Positions 9,646-18,777 are shown, numbered from the stretch's first letter. The stretch: 62,216 bases of DNA from Bacteroidaceae bacterium (GCA_900770665.1 CAAGKZ010000091.1:1-62216); one strand, 5' to 3'. A program made the numbers and translations. Notes: generated by a model from the sequence alone, not told the origin.

Positions 9646-10521
9646 ATGATATACTCGATGACCGGTTACGGCAAGTCTGTGACCATTTTTCAGGATAAGA
9701 AAATCTGTGTAGAAGTGCGCTCGCTCAACGGCAAGGCTATGGACTTGTCTACACGCATAGCACCCCAGTTCAAGGGACGCGAGATGGAGATACGTACTCT
9801 CTTGACAAACGTGCTTGAGCGTGGAAAGGTTGATTTTGCTCTTTGGGTGGAGCAGGGCGAGAAGGCCGATACTCCTTCAATCAACGCTGCTGTTATGCAG
9901 GGTTACCTTGAGCAGATGACCGAGATTTCCCGAAGCAGCGGCATTGCATTGCCCGAGAATGTTTTTGAGGTGTTGCTCAAGATGCCCGAGGTTATTGCCC
10001 GCAAGGAGATTTATGAGGTTACAGACGATGAGTGGAGTGTGGTGCTCGAGGGTGTGAAGGCTGCGCTTGCCGACCTTGTTGCCTTTCGCAAACAGGAGGG
10101 TGAGGCCTTGGCGGCCAAGTTCCAGAGCAAAATTTCCAATATCTCGCAGCTGCTTGCATCTGTCGAGCCGTTCGAGAAGGAGCGTGTTGAGAAAATACGT
10201 ACCCGCATCGAGGAGTCGCTCACAAAATTTGCAGGCGTCGACTATGACCGCAACCGCCTGGAGCAGGAGATGATTTTCTACATCGAAAAGCTCGATGTAA
10301 ACGAGGAAAAACAGCGTCTTGCAAACCATCTGGACTATTTCATAGAAACAATGAACGATGGCCAGGGGCAGGGTAAGAAACTCGGCTTCATTGCGCAGGA
10401 GATGGGTCGCGAAATCAACACCCTTGGCAGCAAGAGCAATCATGCCGAGATGCAGAAGATTGTCGTGCGCATGAAGGACGAACTGGAACAGATAAAGGAA
10501 CAGGTACTCAACGTAATGTAA
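9646..10521 (+). CDS. yicC: YicC family protein (putative endoribonuclease)
   Basis: 291-aa protein beginning MIYSMTGYGK, the conserved YicC N-terminus; the further-upstream in-frame ATG at 9598 lies close to the predicted transcript start and adds non-family residues, so it was not used. The N-terminal YicC domain covers about 1-150, and the C-terminal DUF1732 domain ends in the conserved IAQEMGREINTLGSKS and a C-terminal helix. YicC proteins have been linked to RNA cleavage and stationary-phase survival. It is 6 nt upstream of gmk, a common pairing. Confidence 0.93.
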   Translation: MIYSMTGYGKSVTIFQDKKICVEVRSLNGKAMDLSTRIAPQFKGREMEIRTLLTNVLERGKVDFALWVEQGEKADTPSINAAVMQGYLEQMTEISRSSGIALPENVFEVLLKMPEVIARKEIYEVTDDEWSVVLEGVKAALADLVAFRKQEGEALAAKFQSKISNISQLLASVEPFEKERVEKIRTRIEESLTKFAGVDYDRNRLEQEMIFYIEKLDVNEEKQRLANHLDYFIETMNDGQGQGKKLGFIAQEMGREINTLGSKSNHAEMQKIVVRMKDELEQIKEQVLNVM

Positions 10522-10527
10522 ATATAT

Positions 10528-11094
10528 ATGAAAAAGGGCAAAGTCGTTATTTTTTCGGCACCGTCAGGCTCCGGCAAGTCTACTTTGGTGCATTTTTTGA
10601 TGAAACAGGACTCCTCTTTCGGCTTCTCGGTGTCGGCTACAAGCCGTCCGCCGCGCGGCGAGGAGAAGCATGGTGTCGACTACTATTTCTTCACAGCCGA
10701 CGAGTTCCGTGCGCGCATTGCAGCCGATGAGTTCGTTGAGTATGAAGAGGTCTACCCCGGGCGTTTCTATGGCACACTGAAATCGCAGGTAGAACAGCAG
10801 TTGGAACGTCAGAATATCCTTTTTGATGTTGATGTGAAGGGCGGTTGCAGCCTGAAACGCTACTATGGCGAACGTGCACTTTTCATCTTTGTGCAGGCAC
10901 CTTCGGTAGAGGTTCTGCGCGAGCGTCTTGTAGGTCGTGGCGATACCTCTTTAGAGGAGATTGAAAAGCGTGTCAGCAAGGCCGAGTATGAGATGACGTT
11001 TGCCAAGTTTGCCGACAGGGTCATTGTCAACGACGACCTTGACAAAGCGAAGCAGGATTTAATGGCTGTTGTTGAGAAATTTCTTAATGAATAA
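10528..11094 (+). CDS. gmk: Guanylate kinase
   Basis: Phosphorylates GMP to GDP with ATP, feeding GTP and dGTP pools. 188 aa, normal length. P-loop APSGSGKST near the start, and the GMP-binding part SRPPRGEEKHGVDYYF and EYEEVYPGRFYGT. It overlaps nadD by 8 nt, so the two are translationally coupled. Confidence 0.97.
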   Translation: MKKGKVVIFSAPSGSGKSTLVHFLMKQDSSFGFSVSATSRPPRGEEKHGVDYYFFTADEFRARIAADEFVEYEEVYPGRFYGTLKSQVEQQLERQNILFDVDVKGGCSLKRYYGERALFIFVQAPSVEVLRERLVGRGDTSLEEIEKRVSKAEYEMTFAKFADRVIVNDDLDKAKQDLMAVVEKFLNE

Positions 11095-11668
11095 GACGGC
11101 AAAGGTCGCCATCTTCGGCGGCAGTTTCGATCCCATACATAACGGACACCTTGCCCTAGCCGGTGAGGTGCTTGCCCGTGACTTGGCAAGCGAAGTGTGG
11201 TTTATGGTAACACCACAGAACCCGCACAAGCAAGACAGTATATTGAGTGACGAACAGATGCGCCTGCAGATGGTGCAGTTGGCAGTTGAGGACAAGCATG
11301 GGATGAAGGCTTGTGATTTCGAGTTTGCTCTTCCCCGTCCTTCGTACACGCTGAACACTCTCAATGCACTTGTTCAGGCATTTCCCGATAAGGAGTTTTC
11401 GTTGCTCATCGGTGCCGATAATTGGGAGAAGTTCGACCGCTGGTACAAGGGTGACGAGATACTCTCCCGCCACAATATCATTGTCTATCCGCGCGGCAAC
11501 GAAGCCGAGCCCCCATTGCCCTCGGGCGTGCAGTGGCTGCCGGCAAAGTTGTATGATGTGAGCTCCACAATGGTGCGTGCCGCGGTAAGGGACGGCAAGG
11601 ATGTGACAGGCTTTGTGCCGCTTTCTGTTGCCCGGTTTATAAAAGATAATAAAATGTACGAGAAATGA
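11087..11668 (+). CDS. nadD: Nicotinate-nucleotide adenylyltransferase
   Basis: Joins nicotinate mononucleotide and ATP to give deamido-NAD in NAD synthesis. 193 aa from MNKTAKVAIF; this start is chosen because it leaves only an 8-nt overlap with gmk and sits directly before the first beta strand. The HxGH-type motif is GGSFDPIHNGH, and the C-terminal ISSTxxR-type motif reads VSSTMVR. The stop overlaps the start of the MORN gene as ATGA. Confidence 0.95.
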   Translation: MNKTAKVAIFGGSFDPIHNGHLALAGEVLARDLASEVWFMVTPQNPHKQDSILSDEQMRLQMVQLAVEDKHGMKACDFEFALPRPSYTLNTLNALVQAFPDKEFSLLIGADNWEKFDRWYKGDEILSRHNIIVYPRGNEAEPPLPSGVQWLPAKLYDVSSTMVRAAVRDGKDVTGFVPLSVARFIKDNKMYEK

Positions 11669-12309
11669 GAAATACTCTTTTGGCACTGATGCTTCTTCTT
11701 GCCCTGCCTGTTGTTGCGCAGGAAGAGGTAAAACTCTATGACGAAATGTGCGACCCATTGCAGGCCGTCTTCTGTGACTACACAAGGGAACATTCGCAGA
11801 CAAGCTACATCTCCAATGCGGCAGGTGAGTACATTGGTACGCTCATTGATTATAAGTTCTATGGCTGGGGGCTTTTTCTCTCATCTGCCGGCATGCAGTC
11901 CTATGGTCAATACCGTGGAGGCAAGCTGCTGTTTGGCTTGCTTATAAACAACGAGGTTGTCCGTGTGGGCAGTGATGAGCACTATGTCATTTATGACCTT
12001 GAGACAGGTGAAATTATGCGTCTGCATACAAGGGAGGGTGATGTGCCGTTGGAGTTCCCGCTTGTGGCGTCGCCCGATGGTGAACCGTCGCCTTATATGT
12101 TCAAGAAGGAAACATACAAGAATGGCGATATCTATTTCGGTGAGTTCTACAACGGCCGCCGTCACGGATACGGTGTCTATCAGTGGGCGAACGGCGATTT
12201 GTGGTATGGCAACTACCGCGGTGGTTACCGCGACGGTTATGGCATGCTTGTGAAGCCCGACCGCCATGTCTATTATGGCAAATGGGTTGGTGATACCAAG
12301 GTTGAATAG
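11665..12309 (+). CDS. Secreted MORN-repeat protein
   Basis: 214 aa with a clear signal peptide ending near VVAQ (residue 19). The C-terminal third holds at least three MORN-type repeats built on Y-x-G-x-(F/W/Y) with Gly and Asp: GDIYFGEFYNGRRHGYG, GDLWYGNYRGGYRDGYG and a partial HVYYGKW. The N-terminal part has weaker repeats. No catalytic motif is seen. Its start codon overlaps the nadD stop, so it is co-translated with a housekeeping gene. Location is predicted to be periplasmic or outer-membrane; function is unknown. Confidence 0.85.
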   Translation: MRNTLLALMLLLALPVVAQEEVKLYDEMCDPLQAVFCDYTREHSQTSYISNAAGEYIGTLIDYKFYGWGLFLSSAGMQSYGQYRGGKLLFGLLINNEVVRVGSDEHYVIYDLETGEIMRLHTREGDVPLEFPLVASPDGEPSPYMFKKETYKNGDIYFGEFYNGRRHGYGVYQWANGDLWYGNYRGGYRDGYGMLVKPDRHVYYGKWVGDTKVE

Positions 12310-12334
12310 AAATATAACTTTTAATGATTTTGAT

Positions 12335-13621
12335 ATGAGAAAAAGAATTCAATGGTTGTTCCTGGCTGCGGCCTTGCTTCCTTTTGTGCCATCGGTTGCG
12401 CAGGATGAGAGTGTTGTTACCTTGGCCGGTAATGCGTATGTAACCGCTACGTCCGAGGGCGGTGACTCCAAAAACGTATATATCGACGAGCACAATTGTG
12501 CATTGCGCAATTGGGATAGCACTGAAGATGTCGTGAGCTTCTACTTCAAAGTGGAAAAGAGCGGCAAGATGAATGTTGCGCTCCAGGCAAAGGGTGACTC
12601 AAAGATTGAGGTGACAGTATTGGGTAAAAAGAAAAAAATCAGACTCGACAGCGATGATTTGTCACGTGTGGAGGTGGGTACATTCAAGGTAAAGGCACCC
12701 GGTTATGTTAAAATGGATATCCGTGGCTTGAAAATAAACAACGGTGCAGGTTTTGGCAATGTGTCGGCTGTTCTTGTGAGTGGCGATGCGGCTCCGGTGG
12801 TTTGTGTCGCTCCCGATTTCAGCACTCATTTTGGCCGTCGCGGTCCATCGGTCCACATGGGTTATGCTCTCCCCAAGGAGAATGTCGAGTGGTTCTACAA
12901 TGAGATTGTAGTGCCCGAGGAGGGTGATATCCCCAGCAGCTACTACATGGCTTGCGGTTTCGGACAGGGCTATTTCGGAATGCAGAACAATTCCCCTTAC
13001 CCAAGAAGAGTGCTCTTCTCGGTGTGGAGTCCTTTTGAAACAGACAACCCTGCAGAAATTCCCGATTCTTTGCGAGTGCAACTCGTTAAAAAGGGAGAAA
13101 ATGTGACGATAAATGATTTTGGTAATGAGGGTTCCGGCGGTCAAAGTTTTATGCACTATGACTGGAAGGCCGGTGAACGTTGCCGTTTCCTTATGGGAGT
13201 GAAGCCCGACGGTGATAACAGCACGGTTTATACAGCCTACTTCTACGATAACCATCAGGACAAGTGGGTGCTTGTGGCATCGTGGCGTCGTCCAAAAATC
13301 TCAACTTGGTATACAAACGCACACTCATTCCTTGAGAATTTCAACCCTGTGATGGGGTACATTAACCGTAAGGCTTGTTATTGCAACCAGTGGGCACGCA
13401 CAGCCGATGGCCGTTGGATTCCTGTGACACGCGGACGTTTCACTTGTGACACAACCGGCCACCTCAGACACCGTCTCGATTATACCGGTGGTGTTGAGGG
13501 TGAGGGCTTCTTCCTTTCAATGGGTGGTTTCTTTGATGATTATTTGACATCGGGAACCTGGTTCGAGCGTGCAGGCAATGTTACCGAGGCTCCCGATATT
13601 GATTTTTCAACACTTGAATAA
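12335..13621 (+). CDS. Secreted DUF5077/DUF3472 protein
   Basis: 428 aa starting at MRKRIQWLF; a longer in-frame start at 12266 would run inside the MORN gene and precede the signal peptide, so it is rejected. The signal peptide ends near SVAQ. An N-terminal DUF5077-like beta domain (about 25-140) is followed by a DUF3472-like domain (about 150-400), with the aromatic-rich FGQGYFGMQ, SVWSPF and ISTWYTNAHSFLENF stretches seen in that family. These pairs are frequent in gut Bacteroidetes and are thought to bind carbohydrate, but no activity is established. It follows the MORN gene by 25 nt. Confidence 0.82.
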   Translation: MRKRIQWLFLAAALLPFVPSVAQDESVVTLAGNAYVTATSEGGDSKNVYIDEHNCALRNWDSTEDVVSFYFKVEKSGKMNVALQAKGDSKIEVTVLGKKKKIRLDSDDLSRVEVGTFKVKAPGYVKMDIRGLKINNGAGFGNVSAVLVSGDAAPVVCVAPDFSTHFGRRGPSVHMGYALPKENVEWFYNEIVVPEEGDIPSSYYMACGFGQGYFGMQNNSPYPRRVLFSVWSPFETDNPAEIPDSLRVQLVKKGENVTINDFGNEGSGGQSFMHYDWKAGERCRFLMGVKPDGDNSTVYTAYFYDNHQDKWVLVASWRRPKISTWYTNAHSFLENFNPVMGYINRKACYCNQWARTADGRWIPVTRGRFTCDTTGHLRHRLDYTGGVEGEGFFLSMGGFFDDYLTSGTWFERAGNVTEAPDIDFSTLE

Positions 13622-13708
13622 GACATTGTTTTTGGCATGTAAGGGACATCGGCTTTTGCCGTTCTCTAAAAAAAGCCTTGAATAATTGTAAAATAATATT
13701 ATTGTGAC

Positions 13709-13716
13709 TATTTTTG
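13709..13716 (+). promoter_or_regulatory. Bacteroidetes -7 promoter element for the GH109 gene
   Basis: TATTTTTG matches TAnnTTTG and lies 92 nt before the GH109 ATG. The predicted leader (about 13723-13808) can fold a GC-rich hairpin between GCGGAGCATC and GGTGTCCGC. The rest of the 187-nt gap after the DUF3472 gene shows nothing further. Confidence 0.5.
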
Positions 13717-13808
13717 TAGTCATGAATCGGCGGAGCATCTTTCTTTTGGGTGTCCGCAGTGACTGACGGAATGATAACACACATCATATTAATTAATTAA
13801 CTGTAATT

Positions 13809-15482
13809 ATGAATTTGAAGAAATTTTTTGGTGCAGCCCTTGTTGCTGTAATGGCATTTGCCGGCACAACATCACAGGCTCAGTCTCTTTCTCCCTCTAC
13901 CAAATGGCATTGGGACAAAGGTACTATCGTAGTTGAGACTCCAGAGCGTCCTGCTGGTCAGGAGCATGTTCTTAACCTTGCTGTTGCTCCAATCAAGACA
14001 GTACGCGTAGCGTTCGTTGGTCTTGGTATGCGTGGTGACGGTGCAGTTATCCGTTTCTGCCGTATCCCGGGTGTTGAAATCGTTGCTCTTTGCGACTATG
14101 AGTACGAGCGCGCCGAGGAGTGCAACAAGTTCTTGCGTGAGCAGGGTTTGATGCCTGCCGACATCTACTATGGTGCCGATGGTTACAAGGCTCTCTGCGA
14201 GCGTCCCGACATTGACCTCGTTTACGTAGCTGCCGACTGGAACCACCACTATCCAATTGCGAAGTATGCAATGGAGAACGGCAAGCACACAGCTATCGAG
14301 GTACCTTCTGCAATGAACCTCGAGCAGTGCTGGAGCCTTATCAACCTCTCTGAGCAGACACGTCTCCACTGCTTCATCCTCGAGAACTGCTGCTACGATG
14401 ACTATGAGATGAACGCTTTGAATATGGCTCAGGATGGCGTGTTCGGTGAGATTATCCGCGCCGAGGGTGCTTATATCCACAGCCTCGAGTGGTTCTGGGA
14501 TGCATACTGGAAGGATCCTGCCGACAACGATGTTGACAACCTCCACTGGCGTCTGAAGTACAACAAGGAGAACCGTGGCGACCTCTACGCTACTCACGGC
14601 CTTGGCCCCGTTGCACAGTGCATGAACATTCACCGTGGTGACCGTTTCACTACACTCGTGGCAATGGATACAGATCCTTTCTTCGGTAAGGAACTTGTAA
14701 AGGAGAAGACCGGCAAGGAGTGCGAGGAGTTCCGCAATGGTGACCACACAACTACTCTCATGCGTACAGCAAAGGGTAAGGTTGTTGAAATCCAGCACAA
14801 CGTTATGACTCCACAGCCCTACAACCGTCTGTTCAAGCTCACAGGTACAAAGGGTTACGCTACAAAGTATCCCGAGCCAAAGCTCGCTCTCTCCGGTGAG
14901 GCTCTCAAGGGCACAGGTGCTCCTCAGGTTGACAACCTCAACGCTCACGGTTTCATGAGCGACGAGCAGAAGGATGCCATGATGGCAAAGTACTACCACC
15001 CAATCCTCAAGAAGTATGTTGAGAAGGGTCGCGACCTCGGTCACGGTGGTATGGACTTCGTAATGGACTCACGTCTTGTTTACTGCTTGCAGAACGGTTT
15101 GCCACTCGATATGGACGTATATGACATGGCAGAGTGGTGCTGCTTGGCAGAGCTCGGTACATTGTCAATGGACAACAACTGCGCTGCCGTTACATTCCCC
15201 GACTTTACACGTGGTCACTGGAATGAGGTAGAGGGTTACAAGCATGCATTTGCAACTGCTGAGGCTGAGGCTGCTACTGAGGCTGAGGCTGAGGCTTACA
15301 CAGCTGCACAGAAGAAGGTTACTGCACAGAAGAACCTTTGGGCTCTCTACGATGCAGTGAAGGCTGCTAAGGCTGCCGGCAATGCAAAGGCTGAGGCTGC
15401 TGCGCAGAAGAAGCTCGACGCTGCAAAGGCATCTGCAGAGAAGGCTATTGCAAAGGAGTTGAAGAAGGCTCTCAAGAAGTAA
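13809..15482 (+). CDS. GH109-type (Gfo/Idh/MocA) exported enzyme with Ala/Glu/Lys-rich tail
   Basis: Predicted alpha-N-acetylgalactosaminidase-like enzyme using NAD. The 557-aa product starts with a signal peptide ending near SQAQ. A Rossmann domain has FVGLGMRGDGAV, and the middle holds the GH109-type run HSLEWFWDAYWKDP, GDLYATHGLGPVAQ. Residues about 480-557 form an unusual tail made almost only of Ala, Glu, Lys, Gln and Thr, predicted helical. Codon use is strongly biased to a few codons (GCT, AAG, CGT), which fits high expression. It is monocistronic with its own promoter and terminator. GH109 assignment is by remembered family signatures; the exact sugar is not certain. Confidence 0.85.
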   Translation: MNLKKFFGAALVAVMAFAGTTSQAQSLSPSTKWHWDKGTIVVETPERPAGQEHVLNLAVAPIKTVRVAFVGLGMRGDGAVIRFCRIPGVEIVALCDYEYERAEECNKFLREQGLMPADIYYGADGYKALCERPDIDLVYVAADWNHHYPIAKYAMENGKHTAIEVPSAMNLEQCWSLINLSEQTRLHCFILENCCYDDYEMNALNMAQDGVFGEIIRAEGAYIHSLEWFWDAYWKDPADNDVDNLHWRLKYNKENRGDLYATHGLGPVAQCMNIHRGDRFTTLVAMDTDPFFGKELVKEKTGKECEEFRNGDHTTTLMRTAKGKVVEIQHNVMTPQPYNRLFKLTGTKGYATKYPEPKLALSGEALKGTGAPQVDNLNAHGFMSDEQKDAMMAKYYHPILKKYVEKGRDLGHGGMDFVMDSRLVYCLQNGLPLDMDVYDMAEWCCLAELGTLSMDNNCAAVTFPDFTRGHWNEVEGYKHAFATAEAEAATEAEAEAYTAAQKKVTAQKNLWALYDAVKAAKAAGNAKAEAAAQKKLDAAKASAEKAIAKELKKALKK

Positions 15483-15507
15483 TATTATCGGTTTGTCCGA
15501 TAACTCG

Positions 15508-15542
15508 CGAGGCATCCTTTTACGGGGTGCCTCGTTTTTTTT
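15508..15542 (+). terminator. Rho-independent terminator after the GH109 gene
   Basis: CGAGGCATCC pairs with GGGTGCCTCG across a short loop and is followed by eight T. It begins 26 nt after the stop codon. Confidence 0.9.
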
Positions 15543-15654
15543 GTTCTTATTACAAAAACACACTGAAAATGGTGGTTTTTATTAAAAAATGACAAAAAAT
15601 AATTGTCTTTTGTTGCATTTTCGTTAAAAACATAGGAAAATTAAAGTTTATTTG

Positions 15655-15662
15655 TATTTTTG
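15655..15662 (+). promoter_or_regulatory. Bacteroidetes -7 promoter element for the aro cluster
   Basis: TATTTTTG matches TAnnTTTG, 45 nt before the aroF ATG in an AT-rich region. No clear TTTG at -33. No leader peptide or attenuator was seen in the short leader. Confidence 0.5.
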
Positions 15663-15706
15663 CATTTCACATACATTATAAATAACGAAAATAAACTATA
15701 GCAACT

Positions 15707-16720
15707 ATGATAGCAGTACTTAAAAACGGAGTGACAAAGGCGCAGCGCGATAATCTTATCCACTGGCTTGAGTCACAGAATGTAAGGGTGCACGTTTCCG
15801 AGGGTGAGATGCAGACAGTGCTCGGCCTTATTGGCGATACCCGTAAGATAGATATTGACCTGCTTGCAGGGCTTGAGATAATTGACCGCGTTACACGCAT
15901 TACCGACCCGTTCAAGAGTGCGAACCGCAGCTTCCACCCCGATGATACAGTGGTTGTTGCCGGCAGTGGCGAGAACCGGGTAAAGATTGGTGGCGGCAAC
16001 TTTGCCATTATGGCAGGTCCTTGCTCGGTTGAGAGCGAGGAGCAGATATTGACCGTAGCACGTGCGGTAAAGGCATCGGGCGCGAATATTCTGCGTGGTG
16101 GTGCTTTCAAACCACGTACATCGCCATACGATTTCCAGGGTCTGCGTGCCGAGGGTCTGCAACTTCTTCTTAAGGCTCGCGAGGCGACAGGTCTTCCAAT
16201 AGTAACCGAAATTATGAGTGCATCGCACCTCGACCTCTTTGCCGATGTCGACATCATTCAGGTGGGCGCACGCAATATGCAGAACTTTGAGCTGTTGAAA
16301 GAGCTTGGCCGCAGTGACAAGCCTATCCTTTTGAAGCGCGGCATGTCGGCTACACTAAAGGAACTCCTTATGAGTGCCGAGTATATAATGTCCGAGGGTA
16401 ACGAACAGGTTATCCTTTGTGAGCGCGGTATCCGCAGTTACGACAACTACACCCGTAATGTGCTCGACTTGGCTGCCGTTCCTGTACTTAAGGAACTTAC
16501 CCATCTTCCTATTGTCGTTGACCCAAGCCACGCTACTGGTGTGTCGCGTCTTGTACGTCCGATGGCATGCGCTGCAACCGCAGCCGGTGCCGATGGTCTC
16601 ATCATCGAGGTTCACAACAATCCTGTGTGTGCATTGTGCGATGGTGCACAGTCACTCACTCCAGAGCAGTTCGATGAGGTTGCACAGCGTGTCAATGAGA
16701 TACGCGGCATAATGCATTGA
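15707..16720 (+). CDS. aroF: 3-deoxy-7-phosphoheptulonate synthase (DAHP synthase, type I-beta)
   Basis: Condenses PEP and erythrose 4-phosphate, the entry to the shikimate pathway. 337 aa: an N-terminal ferredoxin-like regulatory domain (about 1-75), then the TIM barrel with FAIMAGPCSVES, ILRGGAFKPRTSPYDFQG, LLKRGMSATLKE and VVDPSHATG. The N-terminal domain is the allosteric part in this class, so feedback by Tyr, Phe or prephenate is likely. First gene of a plus-strand aromatic cluster, 6 nt before tyrA. Confidence 0.95.
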   Translation: MIAVLKNGVTKAQRDNLIHWLESQNVRVHVSEGEMQTVLGLIGDTRKIDIDLLAGLEIIDRVTRITDPFKSANRSFHPDDTVVVAGSGENRVKIGGGNFAIMAGPCSVESEEQILTVARAVKASGANILRGGAFKPRTSPYDFQGLRAEGLQLLLKAREATGLPIVTEIMSASHLDLFADVDIIQVGARNMQNFELLKELGRSDKPILLKRGMSATLKELLMSAEYIMSEGNEQVILCERGIRSYDNYTRNVLDLAAVPVLKELTHLPIVVDPSHATGVSRLVRPMACAATAAGADGLIIEVHNNPVCALCDGAQSLTPEQFDEVAQRVNEIRGIMH

Positions 16721-16726
16721 TAGGGT

Positions 16727-17557
16727 ATGGTTGTAGGTGTTGTCGGTTTGGGACTCATAGGCGGTTCGGCGGCAAAGGCTTTCAAGGCTGCCGGCGCGAC
16801 CATGCTTGCATGTGACATAAACGAGCCCATTGTGAGCTATGCGCAGCTCGAGGGTATTGTGGATGGTGTGCTCGGCAGCGAGAATATTGCTACATGTGAC
16901 CTGCTGCTGCTCACGGCAACACCAAGGGTTGTCGAGGGTTATCTGCGCGACAATGCAAAATACATAAACCCGCAGACTCTTGTAATCGATTTCTGCGGAA
17001 CCAAACGCAAGGTATGCGAGCTTGGCTTTGCACTTGCTGCAGAGCATGGCTTCACATTCGTGGGCGGTCACCCAATGGCCGGCCTGCAATACTCGGGCTA
17101 CAAATATTCAAAGGCAACGCTCTACAGCGGTGCATCATTCATTATGGTGCCGCCGGTGCATGACGACATTGTGTTGCTCGACCGCGTCAAGCAGTCGCTT
17201 GCGCCGCTCGGCTTCAAGAAGTTCGTTGTCACAACTGCCGATTTCCATGACCGCATGATTTCATACACCTCGCAGATGTGCCATGTCGTTTCGAACGCGT
17301 TCATCAAGAGCCCGTCGGCAAAGTTCCACAAAGGGTACAGCGCCGGCAGTTTCCGCGACTTCACACGCGTGTCGCGCCTTAACGAGGATATGTGGACCGA
17401 GCTGTTTCTTGAGAACAAGGAGCATCTGCTTGGCGAGCTGGACCTGCTTATAAACTCACTCCACGAATACCGCGATGCAATAGCTGCCGATGATGCCGAC
17501 GTGCTGCGTTCGCTGTTGCGCGATGGCCGCATAGCCAAGGAGGAGACCGAAAAATAA
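16727..17557 (+). CDS. tyrA: Prephenate dehydrogenase
   Basis: NAD(P)-dependent oxidative decarboxylation of prephenate to 4-hydroxyphenylpyruvate for tyrosine. 276 aa, the short form without ACT or chorismate mutase domains. The dinucleotide loop is VGLGLIGGSAAKAF at the N-terminus; GGHPMAG and the C-terminal helical domain with SAGSFRDFTRVSR are family features. It lies between aroF and aroB with gaps of 5-6 nt. Confidence 0.93.
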   Translation: MVVGVVGLGLIGGSAAKAFKAAGATMLACDINEPIVSYAQLEGIVDGVLGSENIATCDLLLLTATPRVVEGYLRDNAKYINPQTLVIDFCGTKRKVCELGFALAAEHGFTFVGGHPMAGLQYSGYKYSKATLYSGASFIMVPPVHDDIVLLDRVKQSLAPLGFKKFVVTTADFHDRMISYTSQMCHVVSNAFIKSPSAKFHKGYSAGSFRDFTRVSRLNEDMWTELFLENKEHLLGELDLLINSLHEYRDAIAADDADVLRSLLRDGRIAKEETEK

Positions 17558-17562
17558 CTGAT

Positions 17563-18609
17563 ATGCAATACAATACAATAAACGTAAAGGCTACAAAGGA
17601 GTATAACATCTGCATTGGCAGGGGTGTGCTTGCCGGTATTGGGGAACTCATTGTGCCTGTGCTTGGCAAATGCCGTGTGGCGGTGCTCACCGACAGCAAT
17701 GTCGATGCGCTGTACGGCGGTACGATGATGGAATACCTTGCAGCGGCGGGTTACGATGCATGCAAGTATGTAATCCCTGCGGGCGAGGCATCAAAATGTG
17801 CCGACAACCTTTTGGCTTTCCTCAACTTCCTTGCCGGGGAGCAACTCACACGCAGTGATGCCATCATTGCCTTTGGCGGCGGTGTAGTCGGCGACCTCGG
17901 TGGCCTGTCGGCATCGCTCTATCTGCGCGGCGTCAAATATATACAGATACCTACGACGCTGCTTGCGGCTGTTGACAGCTCGGTGGGCGGTAAGACTGCC
18001 ATCGACATCCCGGCAGGCAAGAACCTTGTGGGCAGTTTCTATCAGCCATCGCTGGTGTGCTGCGACACAGCATTGATGGATACCCTGCCAACGGAAATCT
18101 ACCGCGACGGATGTGCCGAAGTCATCAAATATGGAATGATACTCGATGCGGCGCTTTACGATACATTGCACACACTGCCGTTCGACCGCGAGGCGGTTGT
18201 GACACGTTGTGTGGAGATAAAACGCGATGTTGTGCAGCAGGATGAGTTCGATAACGGAGTACGCGGTCTGCTTAACTTCGGTCACACATTCGGGCACGCC
18301 ATTGAGAAACTCAGTAACTTTGGCGTCTCGCATGGCGAGGCGGTGGCAAAGGGAATGGTTATTGCGGCAAGGATTGCGCCGCTGTGCGGCCTGTGCGACG
18401 TTGCCGATGAACTGGAGGCACTGCTCGTGCAGTATGGCTTTGACACAGCTTGCCCTTATGCGGCAAACGAGATATATGATGCACTTCTCTCGGACAAGAA
18501 ACGCCGTGGCGGAAACATTTCGGTTGTCCTGCCTCGCGCCGTTGGCGACTGCATACTCTATGATATGCCGGTCGAGGATTTGAAGGAGCTGCTGCAGAAA
18601 GTGATATGA
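17563..18609 (+). CDS. aroB: 3-dehydroquinate synthase
   Basis: Converts DAHP to 3-dehydroquinate using NAD and a divalent metal. 348 aa. The NAD site GGGVVGDLGG, the IPTTLLAAVDSSVGGKTAI segment and the metal-binding HTFGHAIE and SHGEAVAKGM are all present. Follows tyrA by 5 nt. The next gene, aroA, is 168 nt away, across a hairpin repeat element. Confidence 0.96.
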   Translation: MQYNTINVKATKEYNICIGRGVLAGIGELIVPVLGKCRVAVLTDSNVDALYGGTMMEYLAAAGYDACKYVIPAGEASKCADNLLAFLNFLAGEQLTRSDAIIAFGGGVVGDLGGLSASLYLRGVKYIQIPTTLLAAVDSSVGGKTAIDIPAGKNLVGSFYQPSLVCCDTALMDTLPTEIYRDGCAEVIKYGMILDAALYDTLHTLPFDREAVVTRCVEIKRDVVQQDEFDNGVRGLLNFGHTFGHAIEKLSNFGVSHGEAVAKGMVIAARIAPLCGLCDVADELEALLVQYGFDTACPYAANEIYDALLSDKKRRGGNISVVLPRAVGDCILYDMPVEDLKELLQKVI

Positions 18610-18639
18610 ACTGAATGATGCCCCTCTGTCTGGTAATGT

Positions 18640-18760
18640 AGCTCTCCCACTTATTTATAAGGGGGAGTACTGCGAAGCAGGGAGGGGGATTGGTTAAGTA
18701 AATTATTAAGAACTCCCCTCCGTCGCGTGGCGACACCTCCCCTCTAAGAGTGGAGGAGCT
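18640..18760. repeat. Long imperfect palindromic element between aroB and aroA
   Basis: The ends are AGCTCTCCCAC and GTGGAGGAGCT, and the inner arms GGGAGGGG and CCCCTCC also pair, giving two arms of about 50 nt around an AT-rich centre. This has the look of a non-autonomous miniature repeat inserted into an operon rather than a terminator, as it lacks a T-run. It was seen once in this window. Confidence 0.65.
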
Positions 18761-18777
18761 TTAAACGAATTTAATAT

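Noticed and set aside
13872..15044. 390-codon minus-strand open frame opposite the GH109 gene
   Set aside because: Shadow of a gene with very biased codons; Leu/Val/Thr-rich translation without domain features.
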